NCBI GenBank assembly: GCA_016699835.1
Contig: CP064987.1
Coordinates: forward strand, 434,001-498,000
DNA length: 64,000 nucleotides
Reading direction: 5' to 3'
DNA from: Phycisphaerales bacterium
Lineage (GTDB): Bacteria; Planctomycetota; Phycisphaerae; Phycisphaerales; UBA1924
Both the position numbers and the translations under genes were made by a program. This document shows positions 1-8,251 of this stretch, in pieces; the stretch's first letter is position 1; the number at the start of each line of letters is the position of its first letter. Below the pieces are notes generated by a model that was not told where the DNA came from, ran no database searches, and saw nothing but the letters and a program-made list of their open reading frames with translations.

Positions 1-2
1 TC

Positions 3-1214
3 TTTGAGCACCCGGTCACGCACGCCAAGCAGGCGAGGAGCCTCCTGCCCCAGCCCGAACTGGAGTTGGACCGCGTCGGCCCGGGGCTTGACGATTGGAG
101 CGCCAAGTCCGACGCCGAGAAGCGTCTGGCCGAGGGGACCGTCGTGATCGAGCACCTGCTCGGGCTTTCGCCGGTTCTGTGCATCTCGAGCATGGACGAG
201 GAAGGTCAGGCACGCACCGGTCTTCGGCCAGGCGACATCTTCGCTCGCATCGGCCCGATCGAGTATCCGCGCCTGGATCAGGGGATCCGCGAGATCAACG
301 CGAACGCCGGGCGGATGCTCGATGTGGTGGTGCTCCGGGCGAGCACTCCGGCAGTCCCCGGCACGCCATACACGTCGCACGCCTTGGCGGTCAAGGTGTC
401 GTCCGAGGGAAGGATCGGCTTCCACGCCTCGACGACGGCAGAGACCTCCACGCTTCTGGCGCGAACTCCTGCGCAAGCTCTCGATCCACGGGCCAAGAAC
501 GCCGAGCCTCGTGCTCTCCCGGCATACGACGTCCTCCCACCTGGCTCGACGATTCTTGCGGTCAACGAGATCTCCGTCATGAACTTCGGCACGCTTCGGA
601 GCGCTCTCATCGAAGCGACGGCATCCGCGACGGGCGACGCGAGCGTGTCGCTCCGGGTTCTTCCCGTGGGCACAGCGATCGATCCGGATCCGGCGCCAAC
701 CTCAGTCACGCTCATGATTCCGCAGGCCGACGTGCTACGCCTCCGCGCGTTGTCGTACGCCTCGCCGATCCCCATGCACCTCTTCGCAATGGAGCAGGAC
801 CTGCTCAAGGGCAAGACGCCCTTCGAAGCGATCGCCATTGGCATGAAAGAGACACGCTCGGCGATGCGCTCCACCTACCTCACGTTCGTCCGCCTCTTCC
901 AGAACTCGGTGAAGGTGAAGCACCTCAAAGGGCCCATCGGGATCGCCCAGATCGGGACCATCGTCGCCGACCAGGGATTCATGCACCTCCTTCGGTTCCT
1001 CGCGCTCATCTCCATCAACCTGGCGGTGATCAACTTCCTCCCTATCCCCATCGTCGATGGGGGGCAGTTCCTCCTCCTCTGTGCCGAGAAGGTGCGTGGC
1101 AAGCCCGTGCCCGCGTCGGTGCAGAACGCGCTGACCATGGCCGGACTCGTCCTCATCGGCGCGGTCTTCATCGTCGTGACGTACAACGACGTGCGGAACC
1201 TCTTCGGGATGTAG
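3..1214 (+). CDS. Site-2 protease (RseP-like M50), 5' truncated
   Basis: C-terminal part of an intramembrane zinc metalloprotease of the M50 family, which cuts membrane-anchored regulators such as anti-sigma factors. The frame is open to the window edge, so the start and the HExxH motif lie upstream. Visible are a PDZ-like domain at about residues 55-110 of the fragment (GLRPGDIFARIG), a second PDZ-like stretch at about 175-235 (PPGSTILAVNEI), and a C-terminal membrane segment carrying NFLPIPIVDGG at about 342-352. That is the second metal-binding motif (NxxPxxxxDGG) of the family. The final hydrophobic helix precedes the stop. It reads in the same direction as the hydrolase that starts 57 bp downstream. 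The family call is firm; the substrate is unknown. Confidence 0.85.
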   Translation, partial: FEHPVTHAKQARSLLPQPELELDRVGPGLDDWSAKSDAEKRLAEGTVVIEHLLGLSPVLCISSMDEEGQARTGLRPGDIFARIGPIEYPRLDQGIREINANAGRMLDVVVLRASTPAVPGTPYTSHALAVKVSSEGRIGFHASTTAETSTLLARTPAQALDPRAKNAEPRALPAYDVLPPGSTILAVNEISVMNFGTLRSALIEATASATGDASVSLRVLPVGTAIDPDPAPTSVTLMIPQADVLRLRALSYASPIPMHLFAMEQDLLKGKTPFEAIAIGMKETRSAMRSTYLTFVRLFQNSVKVKHLKGPIGIAQIGTIVADQGFMHLLRFLALISINLAVINFLPIPIVDGGQFLLLCAEKVRGKPVPASVQNALTMAGLVLIGAVFIVVTYNDVRNLFGM

Positions 1215-1270
1215 ACTTCGCGACGATTTGCACGCCGCGCTCGATCTCGCCGCCCTATTACTCACACGGC

Positions 1271-2308
1271 ATGCACCTCGACGCCCTCGACCTCGCGCTC
1301 TTCCTGCTCCTGGGCCTGGTCCTCGTCGTGGGCGCCACGATCCTCGCCACGGCATGGCGTCTCGCGCACCCGCCGCGTCGAACCTACGCCTCGGCCCTCG
1401 CCCGCAATCGCCCGGGCACGCCCGACGAGATCACCCTCGCCTCGGGCCGGGCGGTCGTGTTCACCGAGCACACGTTTCGGCACGATTCGCTCGACATGTC
1501 CTACTGGGACGTGCCCGGGCACGCCGCGACCACCGAGACCAGCGCGCCCGTCATTATCATGACACACGGCTGGGGCGACTCCCGTGTCGGCGCGCTCGCG
1601 AGACTCCCACACCTGGTCGAGCACGCCTCACGCCTCATTCTTTGGGACTCACCCGGGCACGGCGAAGCGCCCGGCGTCTGCACGCAAGGCCTTCGCGAGC
1701 CGGCAGCCCTCCACTCTCTTCTTGAGCACCTGCAACTCCCGCCGACGACGCCGATCGTGCTCTATGGCTGGTCGATGGGCGCGGGGGTCTCCATCGTTGT
1801 CGCCGCGTCAAAGTTGGTCCCGAATCTGTGTGGCATGATTGCCGAGAGTCCGTACAGGCTCGCCCTCACGCCCGCGCGAAACGTGCTGCGCGCACAGGCT
1901 CTGCCTCACGGCGTGACGCTCAGTGCCGCTTTGGCGATGACCAGCTCGCGATACGCCACCAGGTTCAACGCCACATGCCTTACGCTCAACCCAATGTCCT
2001 TCGATCGAGCCACCTGGGCGGCACGTGTGGAAGTTCCAATGCTGGTACTGCAGGGCGACGCCGACACCATCACGCCGCCTCAGGAGGCCCGGGAAATCGC
2101 GGCCGCCACGCCCAAATCGACGCTCGCCCTCGTTGTGAACGCCGGGCACAACGACCTGTGGACAGAACCCGTCCACGCGGTTGCCGCGGCCCGGGCCGTC
2201 GCTCAGTTTCTCGCGTCACTCCAGTGTCACACGACCCCCCGCGGATCGATTTCGACCCCGCTCCCAACCCACGTGCCGCACCCCGGGCCGAAGTCACCGA
2301 CTCCCTAG
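1271..2308 (+). CDS. Membrane-anchored alpha/beta hydrolase
   Basis: A serine hydrolase of the alpha/beta fold, 345 residues. An N-terminal hydrophobic segment at about residues 8-30 should anchor it in the inner membrane. HGWGDS at about 98-103 looks like the oxyanion-hole HG motif, GWSMG at about 166-170 is the nucleophile elbow, GDAD at about 261-264 supplies the acid, and AGHND at about 291-295 supplies the histidine. The start is the first ATG after the upstream protease stop and gives the membrane segment. The end lies 8 bp before deoC, so co-transcription is likely. The layout resembles membrane-bound BEM46/FrsA-like esterases. The substrate cannot be told from the sequence. Confidence 0.8.
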   Translation: MHLDALDLALFLLLGLVLVVGATILATAWRLAHPPRRTYASALARNRPGTPDEITLASGRAVVFTEHTFRHDSLDMSYWDVPGHAATTETSAPVIIMTHGWGDSRVGALARLPHLVEHASRLILWDSPGHGEAPGVCTQGLREPAALHSLLEHLQLPPTTPIVLYGWSMGAGVSIVVAASKLVPNLCGMIAESPYRLALTPARNVLRAQALPHGVTLSAALAMTSSRYATRFNATCLTLNPMSFDRATWAARVEVPMLVLQGDADTITPPQEAREIAAATPKSTLALVVNAGHNDLWTEPVHAVAAARAVAQFLASLQCHTTPRGSISTPLPTHVPHPGPKSPTP

Positions 2309-2316
2309 CATTCGGC

Positions 2317-3315
2317 ATGCCCCGCCACGCGAGTTCCTCACCGTCCGTTGACGCCGTCATGGTGGCCGAGCGTGCCGCCTCGTTCACCAAACGCTCGATC
2401 AAGACGACGACGAAACGCGAGTTGCTGCTCCGCGCGATGTCGATGATGGACCTCACGACGCTGGAGGGGAAGGACTCCCCCGAGAAGGCCCGCGCCCTCT
2501 GCCGCAAGGCCGTCACGCCGCACATCGATCCCGCCCACTTCCCCGAAGGCTTCCCGAGCGCCGCCGCCGTGTGCGTGTATCCCTCGCTCGTGAAGACGTG
2601 CAAGGACGCCCTGCGTGGCACGCGCGTCAACGTCGCCTCGGTCGCCACGGGGTTTCCCAGCGGGCAGTATCCGCTCGATGTACGCCTCGATGATGTCCGC
2701 CGTGCCGTCGCCGATGGGGCCGATGAGATCGACATGGTGATCAACCGCGGCGCGTTCCTTGCCGGGCGATACGACGAGGTTGCTGACGAGATCGTGCAGA
2801 CCAAGGCCGCCTGTCTCCGTGATGATGGCTCGTCGGCGGGCCTCAAGGTCATCCTCGAGACGGGCGAACTCGAGACCCTCGACCATGTCCGTCGCGCGAG
2901 CGACCTCGCGATCGATGCACTGCGCCACGCGCCCGTGCCGACCAAGGATGCTGGCGCCCACGCGGACTTCATCAAGACGAGCACGGGCAAGGTCTCGCCA
3001 GCGGCCACTATGCCTGTCACGCTCGTCATGCTCGAGGCGATCCGCGACGCGTACCTCCGCGATGGTGTGCTCATCGGCATGAAACCCGCCGGCGGGATTC
3101 GCACGGCGAAGCAGGCCGTCCACTATCTCATCATGGTCCACGAGACGATGGGCCCCTTGCGCGTCCCCGGCTTTGACGATGCGCACGAGAACCCCTGGCT
3201 CACGCCCCACTACTTCCGCTTCGGCGCGAGCAGCCTGTGCAACGACCTTCTCCGCCAACTCACGCGCCTCGCCACCGGCAAGTACACCGCGAACTTTGAC
3301 TTTGCGGAGGCGTGA
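2317..3315 (+). CDS. deoC: Deoxyribose-phosphate aldolase
   Basis: Catalyses reversible cleavage of 2-deoxyribose 5-phosphate to acetaldehyde and glyceraldehyde 3-phosphate in deoxynucleoside breakdown. Class I aldolase features are present: DEIDMVINRG at about residues 137-146, the Schiff-base lysine in DFIKTSTGK at about 216-224, and a second lysine in GMKPAGGIRTAKQA. At 332 residues it is longer than the usual 220-260 because of an N-terminal extension of about 45 residues and a longer C-terminus. A start at 2359 is possible. It follows the hydrolase after 8 bp. An aldehyde dehydrogenase lies 1.5 kb downstream on the same strand, which would fit onward oxidation of acetaldehyde, but this link is inferred from position only. 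Confidence 0.9.
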   Translation: MPRHASSSPSVDAVMVAERAASFTKRSIKTTTKRELLLRAMSMMDLTTLEGKDSPEKARALCRKAVTPHIDPAHFPEGFPSAAAVCVYPSLVKTCKDALRGTRVNVASVATGFPSGQYPLDVRLDDVRRAVADGADEIDMVINRGAFLAGRYDEVADEIVQTKAACLRDDGSSAGLKVILETGELETLDHVRRASDLAIDALRHAPVPTKDAGAHADFIKTSTGKVSPAATMPVTLVMLEAIRDAYLRDGVLIGMKPAGGIRTAKQAVHYLIMVHETMGPLRVPGFDDAHENPWLTPHYFRFGASSLCNDLLRQLTRLATGKYTANFDFAEA

Positions 3316-3352
3316 TCGGGACTTCGTCGAGACCCGTATCGAGGATCCCCCG

Positions 3353-4039
3353 ATGCCCACACGACCGCGACGACACCTCGCCCTCCTCGTCGCGTTCTAC
3401 TTTTCGCTCGGCATCCTCACCACTCTGCTCACCTGCTGGACGCTCGGCCTCACGGGACGGTTTACTGACGGCGAGCTCAACGCTGGGTACGACGAGCCGA
3501 ATCACAGCATTCCACAGTGCCTCATTCCCAAGGGATGGGAGCCGCGCACCCACCAGAACTGGACCGGATTCGGCATCCGCCACGACCTCGTCAGCGAGGC
3601 CGAGTGGCACGGCTCCGCACTCATCATGACCACCGACGACCGCCCGCAGCGCACGCTCCAGACCGCCCGCGTCGGCTGGCCGTTCCTCAGCATGCGCTGG
3701 GAGCGCTACAACAGCGAGACCGCCCTCGACACATCCTCGCCACTCCGCCGGCGATACCTCCAAGGCCTTGAGATCCCCGGGATGGCCAATGTCTGGCCGA
3801 CGCCAACGATTGGCTCGTGGGGTGTCGAGCCGCGACTCCCGCTGCAGCCGGCCTGGCCGCAGTTCTTGTTCTCATCACTCACCTACGCGGCACTCTTCTT
3901 CGCGATCCTCAACACGATCGCCTTCACCCGCCGCGCGCGCCGACGCCGACGCAACCTGTGTCTCACCTGCGGCTACTCCCTCAACGCCCTCACCACCTGT
4001 CCCGAATGCGGCACAGTCGCGCCTCCACAATGTCCCTGA
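3353..4039 (+). CDS. Two-pass membrane protein with C-terminal zinc ribbon
   Basis: A 228-residue protein of unknown function. It has an N-terminal membrane helix at about residues 9-30, an extracytoplasmic loop of about 140 residues rich in Trp, Arg and Pro, a second helix at about 168-190, a run of arginines, and a four-cysteine ribbon (CLTCGYSLNALTTCPECG) near the C-terminus. This layout, two helices then CxxCGYxL...CPECG, is a recurring planctomycete family. The ribbon should lie in the cytoplasm. The next gene is a paralogue and starts 3 bp downstream, so the two are probably co-transcribed and arose by tandem duplication. A third ribbon protein lies at 38602-39129. Confidence 0.7.
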   Translation: MPTRPRRHLALLVAFYFSLGILTTLLTCWTLGLTGRFTDGELNAGYDEPNHSIPQCLIPKGWEPRTHQNWTGFGIRHDLVSEAEWHGSALIMTTDDRPQRTLQTARVGWPFLSMRWERYNSETALDTSSPLRRRYLQGLEIPGMANVWPTPTIGSWGVEPRLPLQPAWPQFLFSSLTYAALFFAILNTIAFTRRARRRRRNLCLTCGYSLNALTTCPECGTVAPPQCP

Positions 4040-4042
4040 CCC

Positions 4043-4750
4043 ATGCCCCGCACGAGCACACGAATCCTCTTCGTCCTCCTCGCGTTCCTCCTCACGCTCG
4101 CGAGCGCCGTCGCCGGCGCGATCTACCACTGCTGGCGTGATCGAGCCGTGACCAACCAGACGTACGTCGAGTCTTGGGATACCCAGATCCGATGGATGTG
4201 GCCGGCGCCCCACTGGCCCGAGCCCGCTGCCTCGATGACGTATCGAACCTTTGGCTACGCCCTCGAAAACCGATATGCCGAGTCGATCGTGCGCAGTCGC
4301 CTCTCGCACTGGCAGACCCGCTACCGCGCCGGCTGGCCCTTCCACGCGTTCGAGCGCCGCGACTATGAGGGACAACCCTGGTTCAACACGCCCCGACATC
4401 TCGGCCCCTTCACGTGGAACGGCTTCCGAGGCGGGCTCCAGATCGACCTCGGCTTCACCACACCCGGCTGGCGCGGCGTCGCCCTCATCCCCGCGCTCCC
4501 CGTCTGGCATGGCCTCCTCGCCGACATCATCTTCTACTGGCTCCTGACCGGCGGCGTCTACGAACTCCGCGCCCGCGCCATCCGCCGCCGCCGCCTCGCC
4601 CGCAACCAATGCCTCCGCTGCGGCTACACCCTCGACACCCTCACCACATGCCCCGAATGCGGGACGCCATCTTCTCGTCGGGCAGGCGGCTCGTCTGCCC
4701 CTCCATCCTCACCGCCGGCCACAGAACCACCATCCCCTACCATTCCCTGA
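4043..4750 (+). CDS. Two-pass membrane protein with zinc ribbon (paralogue)
   Basis: A 235-residue paralogue of the gene just before it. The order is the same: a membrane helix at about residues 7-28, a Trp/Arg-rich loop (both proteins have a GWPF segment), a second helix at about 160-180, an RRRR stretch, and the ribbon CLRCGYTLDTLTTCPECG at about 193-210. A low-complexity Ser/Pro tail of about 25 residues follows. The 3-bp gap to the upstream copy suggests translational coupling. Function is unknown. The sequence supports only a membrane protein with a probable cytoplasmic zinc-binding end. Confidence 0.7.
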   Translation: MPRTSTRILFVLLAFLLTLASAVAGAIYHCWRDRAVTNQTYVESWDTQIRWMWPAPHWPEPAASMTYRTFGYALENRYAESIVRSRLSHWQTRYRAGWPFHAFERRDYEGQPWFNTPRHLGPFTWNGFRGGLQIDLGFTTPGWRGVALIPALPVWHGLLADIIFYWLLTGGVYELRARAIRRRRLARNQCLRCGYTLDTLTTCPECGTPSSRRAGGSSAPPSSPPATEPPSPTIP

Positions 4751-4783
4751 TCGCCAGCCGCGTCGAAAGCAGGACCACCGACC

Positions 4784-6349
4784 ATGACCACCTCCTCCAG
4801 CACCCACACCAACGGCACCTCCACCGCCAAGAAGCCCTCGCGGATTGCCAGCGAGCCCCTCGACCTCGCCTATGCCCCCGCGCCCGAGACGGCCAAGGTC
4901 AAGATCCACGACCGCTACGACCTCTTCATCAACAACACCTGGGTCGCGCCCCGCGGATCCAAATCCGGCTCAAAGTCTGCGGGCAAGTCCTCCGACCACT
5001 ATTTCCCGACGCTCAACCCCGCAAACGAGGCCACGCTCGCGCAGATCGCCCAGGCCGGCGACGCCGACGTGGACGCCGCGGTCAAGGCCGCCCGGGCCGC
5101 GTTCCCCAAGTGGGCCGCCCTCGCGCCGATCGAGCGGGCCAAGTACATCTTCCGCCTCGCTCGGCGCATCCAGGAGCGCTCGCGTGAACTCGCCGTGCTC
5201 GAGTCCATCGACTCGGGCAAGCCCATCAAGGAATCGCGCGACGTCGATGTCCCCCTCGTCGCGGCCCACTTCTTCTACCACGCCGGCTGGGCCGACAAAC
5301 TCGAGTACGCCTTCCCGGGTTCAACGGCCGCGCCCAAACCCCTCGGCGTCTGCGCCCAGATCATCCCGTGGAACTTCCCGCTCCTCATGGCGGCGTGGAA
5401 ACTCGCGCCGGCCCTCTGCTGCGGCAACACCGTCGTCCTCAAGCCCGCCGAGACGACGCCCCTTACCGCGCTCATGCTCGCCGAACTCATCGAGGAGATC
5501 AGCCTCCCACCGGGCGTCGTCAACATCGTCACCGGCGACGGGCGCACCGGCGCCGCGCTCGTGAACCATCCCGACGTGGACAAGATCGCCTTCACCGGCT
5601 CGACGGAAGTCGGCAAAAGAATCGCCCTCGCCGCCGCCAAGCCTCGCGCGAGCGGCTCCTTCCCCAGCCTCACCCTCGAACTCGGCGGGAAATCGCCCCA
5701 TATCATCTTCGAGGACGCCAGCCTCGACCAGGCCATCGAGGGCATCGTACAGGGGATCTACTTCAACCAGGGCGAGGTCTGCTGCGCCGGTTCGCGGCTC
5801 TTCGTGCAGGAGCCGATCCTCGACGAGGTCACCCGCAAACTCTCCCTGCGCCTCGCGAGCCTGCGCGTGGGCGATCCGCTCGACAAGAACACCGACGTCG
5901 GCGCGATCAACAGCAAGGCGCAACTCACCACGATCCGCAAGTACCTCGACCTCGGCCCCAAGGAGGGCGCCACGCTCGTCGAGCCGAATCGTTCGACCTT
6001 GCCGAGCAAGGGCTACTGGTGCCGCCCGTGCTTCTTCACCGGCGTGCAGCCCAGCCACACCGTCGCCCGCGAGGAGATCTTCGGGCCCGTGCTCAGCGTG
6101 CTCTCCTTCCGCACGCCCGAGGAGGCGATCACCCGCGCCAACAACACGCCCTATGGCCTCGCCGCGGGGATCTGGACCGACAAGGGGAGCAAGATGTTCG
6201 AGATCGCGCGGCAACTCAAGGCCGGCGTGATCTGGTGCAACACGTACAACAAGTTCGACCCGACCAGCCCCTTCGGCGGCTACAAGGAATCCGGCTTCGG
6301 CCGCGAGGGCGGCGTGCACGGGCTGCGGGCGTATGTGAAGGCGGAGTGA
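4784..6349 (+). CDS. NAD(P)-dependent aldehyde dehydrogenase
   Basis: Oxidises an aldehyde to the acid with NAD(P)+. The length of 521 residues is normal for the superfamily. The catalytic set is complete: the Asn in IIPWNFP at about residue 197, the cofactor motif GSTEVGK at about 271-277, the general base Glu in LELGGKSP at about 292, and the nucleophile Cys in GEVCCAGSRL at about 330. The C-terminal PFGGYKESGFGREGG matches the ALDH1/2-like branch (betaine or retinal dehydrogenase type). The first 35 residues are low-complexity Ser/Thr/Pro. The gene starts 33 bp after the zinc-ribbon pair, and a palindromic repeat follows its stop. The true substrate is unknown. Confidence 0.9.
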   Translation: MTTSSSTHTNGTSTAKKPSRIASEPLDLAYAPAPETAKVKIHDRYDLFINNTWVAPRGSKSGSKSAGKSSDHYFPTLNPANEATLAQIAQAGDADVDAAVKAARAAFPKWAALAPIERAKYIFRLARRIQERSRELAVLESIDSGKPIKESRDVDVPLVAAHFFYHAGWADKLEYAFPGSTAAPKPLGVCAQIIPWNFPLLMAAWKLAPALCCGNTVVLKPAETTPLTALMLAELIEEISLPPGVVNIVTGDGRTGAALVNHPDVDKIAFTGSTEVGKRIALAAAKPRASGSFPSLTLELGGKSPHIIFEDASLDQAIEGIVQGIYFNQGEVCCAGSRLFVQEPILDEVTRKLSLRLASLRVGDPLDKNTDVGAINSKAQLTTIRKYLDLGPKEGATLVEPNRSTLPSKGYWCRPCFFTGVQPSHTVAREEIFGPVLSVLSFRTPEEAITRANNTPYGLAAGIWTDKGSKMFEIARQLKAGVIWCNTYNKFDPTSPFGGYKESGFGREGGVHGLRAYVKAE

Positions 6350-6370
6350 TACTCACTCGCTCGTTTCTGA

Positions 6371-6400
6371 TGGCACCACTCTCGTTGAGCGGTGTCCGGA
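6371..6400. repeat. REP-like palindrome, copy 1
   Basis: An imperfect inverted repeat with left arm TGGCACCACTCTC and right arm GAGCGGTGTCC. Near-identical units occur at 18776-18801 and 51648-51675. It lies between the convergent aldehyde dehydrogenase and HAF-repeat genes, where it could act as a terminator or a REP element. Confidence 0.6.
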
Positions 6401-6417
6401 TCACACGCCTCGCACCA

Positions 6418-6451
6418 AGTGCCTAGTGCCTAGTGCCCAATGCCTAGTGCC
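6418..6451. repeat. Short tandem repeat AGTGCCT
   Basis: Four or five imperfect head-to-tail copies of a unit near AGTGCCT fill the gap before the 3' end of the HAF-repeat gene. No coding role is visible. Confidence 0.6.
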
Positions 6452-6459
6452 TTCTTCCC

Positions 6460-7746
6460 TCAACACCCCGCGTTGAAGCGGTCGAGGAAGAAGAGCAGGT
6501 CGTCGATGGTGACCGCGCCGTCGGGCGTGCCCGTGCCACTGCCGTCATCAAGGTCGGCGGTCGCGTTGCCGGACTGGAAGACGCCAAGGAGGTAGAGCAA
6601 GTCGTCGATGGTGATGGCACCGTCGGTAGTGCCGGTGCCGGATCCATCGTCAAGGTCGGCCGCACAGGCGGGTGCTCGAAGGCGGGCGGCCCACGCCTCG
6701 GCTTGGCCTTGCGGGTTCGTTCCTTGCCCGACGATTGTCGAACCATCGGCCGAGATGGACTCGGCGTTGAGCAGATTCCATCCGGTCAGGTTGGTGACGC
6801 CAAGCGCGATGAGATGGTCCTTCAGATTCACCATGCCCAGTGTCGGCGTCCATAGGAACGCGCGGCCGCCGACGTTCGCGGCGCCCACTCCTACGACGGC
6901 GTTCCCATCCGCGCTGACGCCCGTTGCCCCGCTGGAGAAGACTCCTCCCGGCAGATCGCCAAGGCCGACCATGCCCCCCGCAGCGGTCCAGCGGAACGCT
7001 TGCAAACCCGAGGCGGAACTGGCGGTCCCGACGATGACCGTGCCGTCGGCGCTCACGCCATACGCGTAACTCGCGAACGACCCTCCCGGTAGATCACCGA
7101 GCGCGACCATGCCGGTCGCGGCGGTCCAACGGAAGGCCTCGCGCCCACCATTGCCACCCAGGCTGTCACCGACGATCACCGAGCCGTCGGCATTCACGGC
7201 CCACGCCACACTGAAGAAACTGCCGCCGGGGAGATCGCCGAGGCTGACCATCCCTTCCCCGGCGGTCCATCGGTACGCGTTTGAGGCGCCGGAAGAGGAT
7301 GAACTATCGCCCACAATCACCAATCCATCCGCGCTGACGGCGGTCGCCTGGCTTTGAAACGACCCGCCCGGAAGGTCGCCCAGACCAACCAAGCCTTCCG
7401 TGGCTGTCCAACGGAAAGCTTGCAAGCCCGCAGCGGAGGACGCTCGTCCGACAACAATCGAGCCATCGTCGCTCACGCCGAACGCCGTGCTGTCCACCGA
7501 GCCTCCGGGCAAGTCTCCCAAACCGACCATGCCTCCCCCCACGGTCCAACGGAACGCCTCAACGGTTGGGTTCAACCCCTGGCCGATCACGACAGAGCCA
7601 TCCCGGCTGACGGCGAATGCCTGACTGTTGAAACTCCCGCCCGGCAGATCGCCCAGGGGAATGAACGATGCCTGGGCACATGCCGAATCGTGCAATAGAA
7701 CAGCAACGGCCAGGGCTGCTGTGGCGAGGATCTTGGTTGTTGGCAT
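6460..7746 (-). CDS. Secreted HAF-repeat protein with GC-type dockerin
   Basis: A 428-residue exported protein. A signal peptide (residues 1-25, ending near SACAQA) is followed by a repeat region with six copies of LGDLPGG, each about 47 residues apart and each followed by VSxDGSxVVG and AFRWT. This is the HAF-repeat pattern, thought to fold as a beta-propeller-like unit. The C-terminus holds two EF-hand-like loops (DDGSGTGTTDGAITIDDLL and DDGSGTGTPDGAVTIDDLL) and ends in RFNAGC, the hallmark of the GC-type dockerin found in Phycisphaerae. The dockerin probably anchors the protein at the cell surface. It is divergent from the next gene, and a detached copy of the same dockerin end lies at 7948-8019. 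Confidence 0.8.
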   Translation of the reverse strand: MPTTKILATAALAVAVLLHDSACAQASFIPLGDLPGGSFNSQAFAVSRDGSVVIGQGLNPTVEAFRWTVGGGMVGLGDLPGGSVDSTAFGVSDDGSIVVGRASSAAGLQAFRWTATEGLVGLGDLPGGSFQSQATAVSADGLVIVGDSSSSSGASNAYRWTAGEGMVSLGDLPGGSFFSVAWAVNADGSVIVGDSLGGNGGREAFRWTAATGMVALGDLPGGSFASYAYGVSADGTVIVGTASSASGLQAFRWTAAGGMVGLGDLPGGVFSSGATGVSADGNAVVGVGAANVGGRAFLWTPTLGMVNLKDHLIALGVTNLTGWNLLNAESISADGSTIVGQGTNPQGQAEAWAARLRAPACAADLDDGSGTGTTDGAITIDDLLYLLGVFQSGNATADLDDGSGTGTPDGAVTIDDLLFFLDRFNAGC

Positions 7747-7854
7747 GCGTTGGCTCCTGTCTTTCGTGCCAGAGTTGACCGAACTGGTTTCGGGCGGGTG
7801 GTGTGGGACAGGCGCTTCGCCCGACCCACGTTTGGGCGTTTGATCTCAGGGGTC

Positions 7855-7897
7855 CGAGGTGATGGCATCGTGCCGCAGTCGTCTCCGGGCACCCGGC
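7855..7897 (+). repeat. Border-type palindromic repeat, copy A (degenerate)
   Basis: Contains GAGGTGATGGC at its left and GTCTCCGGGCACCCGG at its right, matching the family consensus (GAGGCGATGGC ... GTCTCGGGGCACCCGG) with a few changes. It faces copy B at 8017-8061 in the opposite orientation. Confidence 0.55.
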
Positions 7898-7947
7898 GTT
7901 TTCCCATTCCCTCGCGCCGAGTGTACCAGCCCCAAAGCCGTCCTCCT

Positions 7948-8019
7948 TCAACACCCCGCGTTGAATCTCGTGCGATAGTAGAGGAGATCGTCGATGGTGA
8001 CGGCGCCGTCTGGCGTGCC
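7948..8019 (-). pseudogene. Detached GC-type dockerin stub
   Basis: Reads GTPDGAVTIDDLLYYRTRF, then NAGC and a stop, nearly identical to the end of the HAF-repeat protein encoded at 6460-7746. There is no upstream open frame with a matching protein, because the homology stops exactly where palindromic repeat copy B begins. It is best read as the 3' relic of a lost dockerin gene. A longer open frame through the repeat exists but has no recognisable domain. Confidence 0.65.
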
Positions 8020-8061
8020 GGGTGCCCCGAGACGATGACTGCTTTGAGCCATCGCCTCGGG
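8017..8061 (-). repeat. Border-type palindromic repeat, copy B
   Basis: Contains GCCGGGTGCCCCGAGACG at its left and GCCATCGCCTCGGG at its right, the same elements and spacing as copy D beside the restriction-modification genes. It abuts the dockerin stub. The rest of 7747-8251 shows no gene. Confidence 0.65.
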
Positions 8062-8251
8062 CGGATCGATGCATCGTGGAGCGGGCGGTCCTGCGGACGG
8101 CGGACCCGTCCCTCGCCGCCCGTCCAACGCCTGTTTCCCCTGGGGAAGTCCCCAGGCAGACGCAGATTCCCAAGAAAATCTCTCCACTTTGGTTGGCATT
8201 CTGGAAAACCTGATGCACATTCTCCGTAGTGGGACGATCGGAGGCGGCCAG

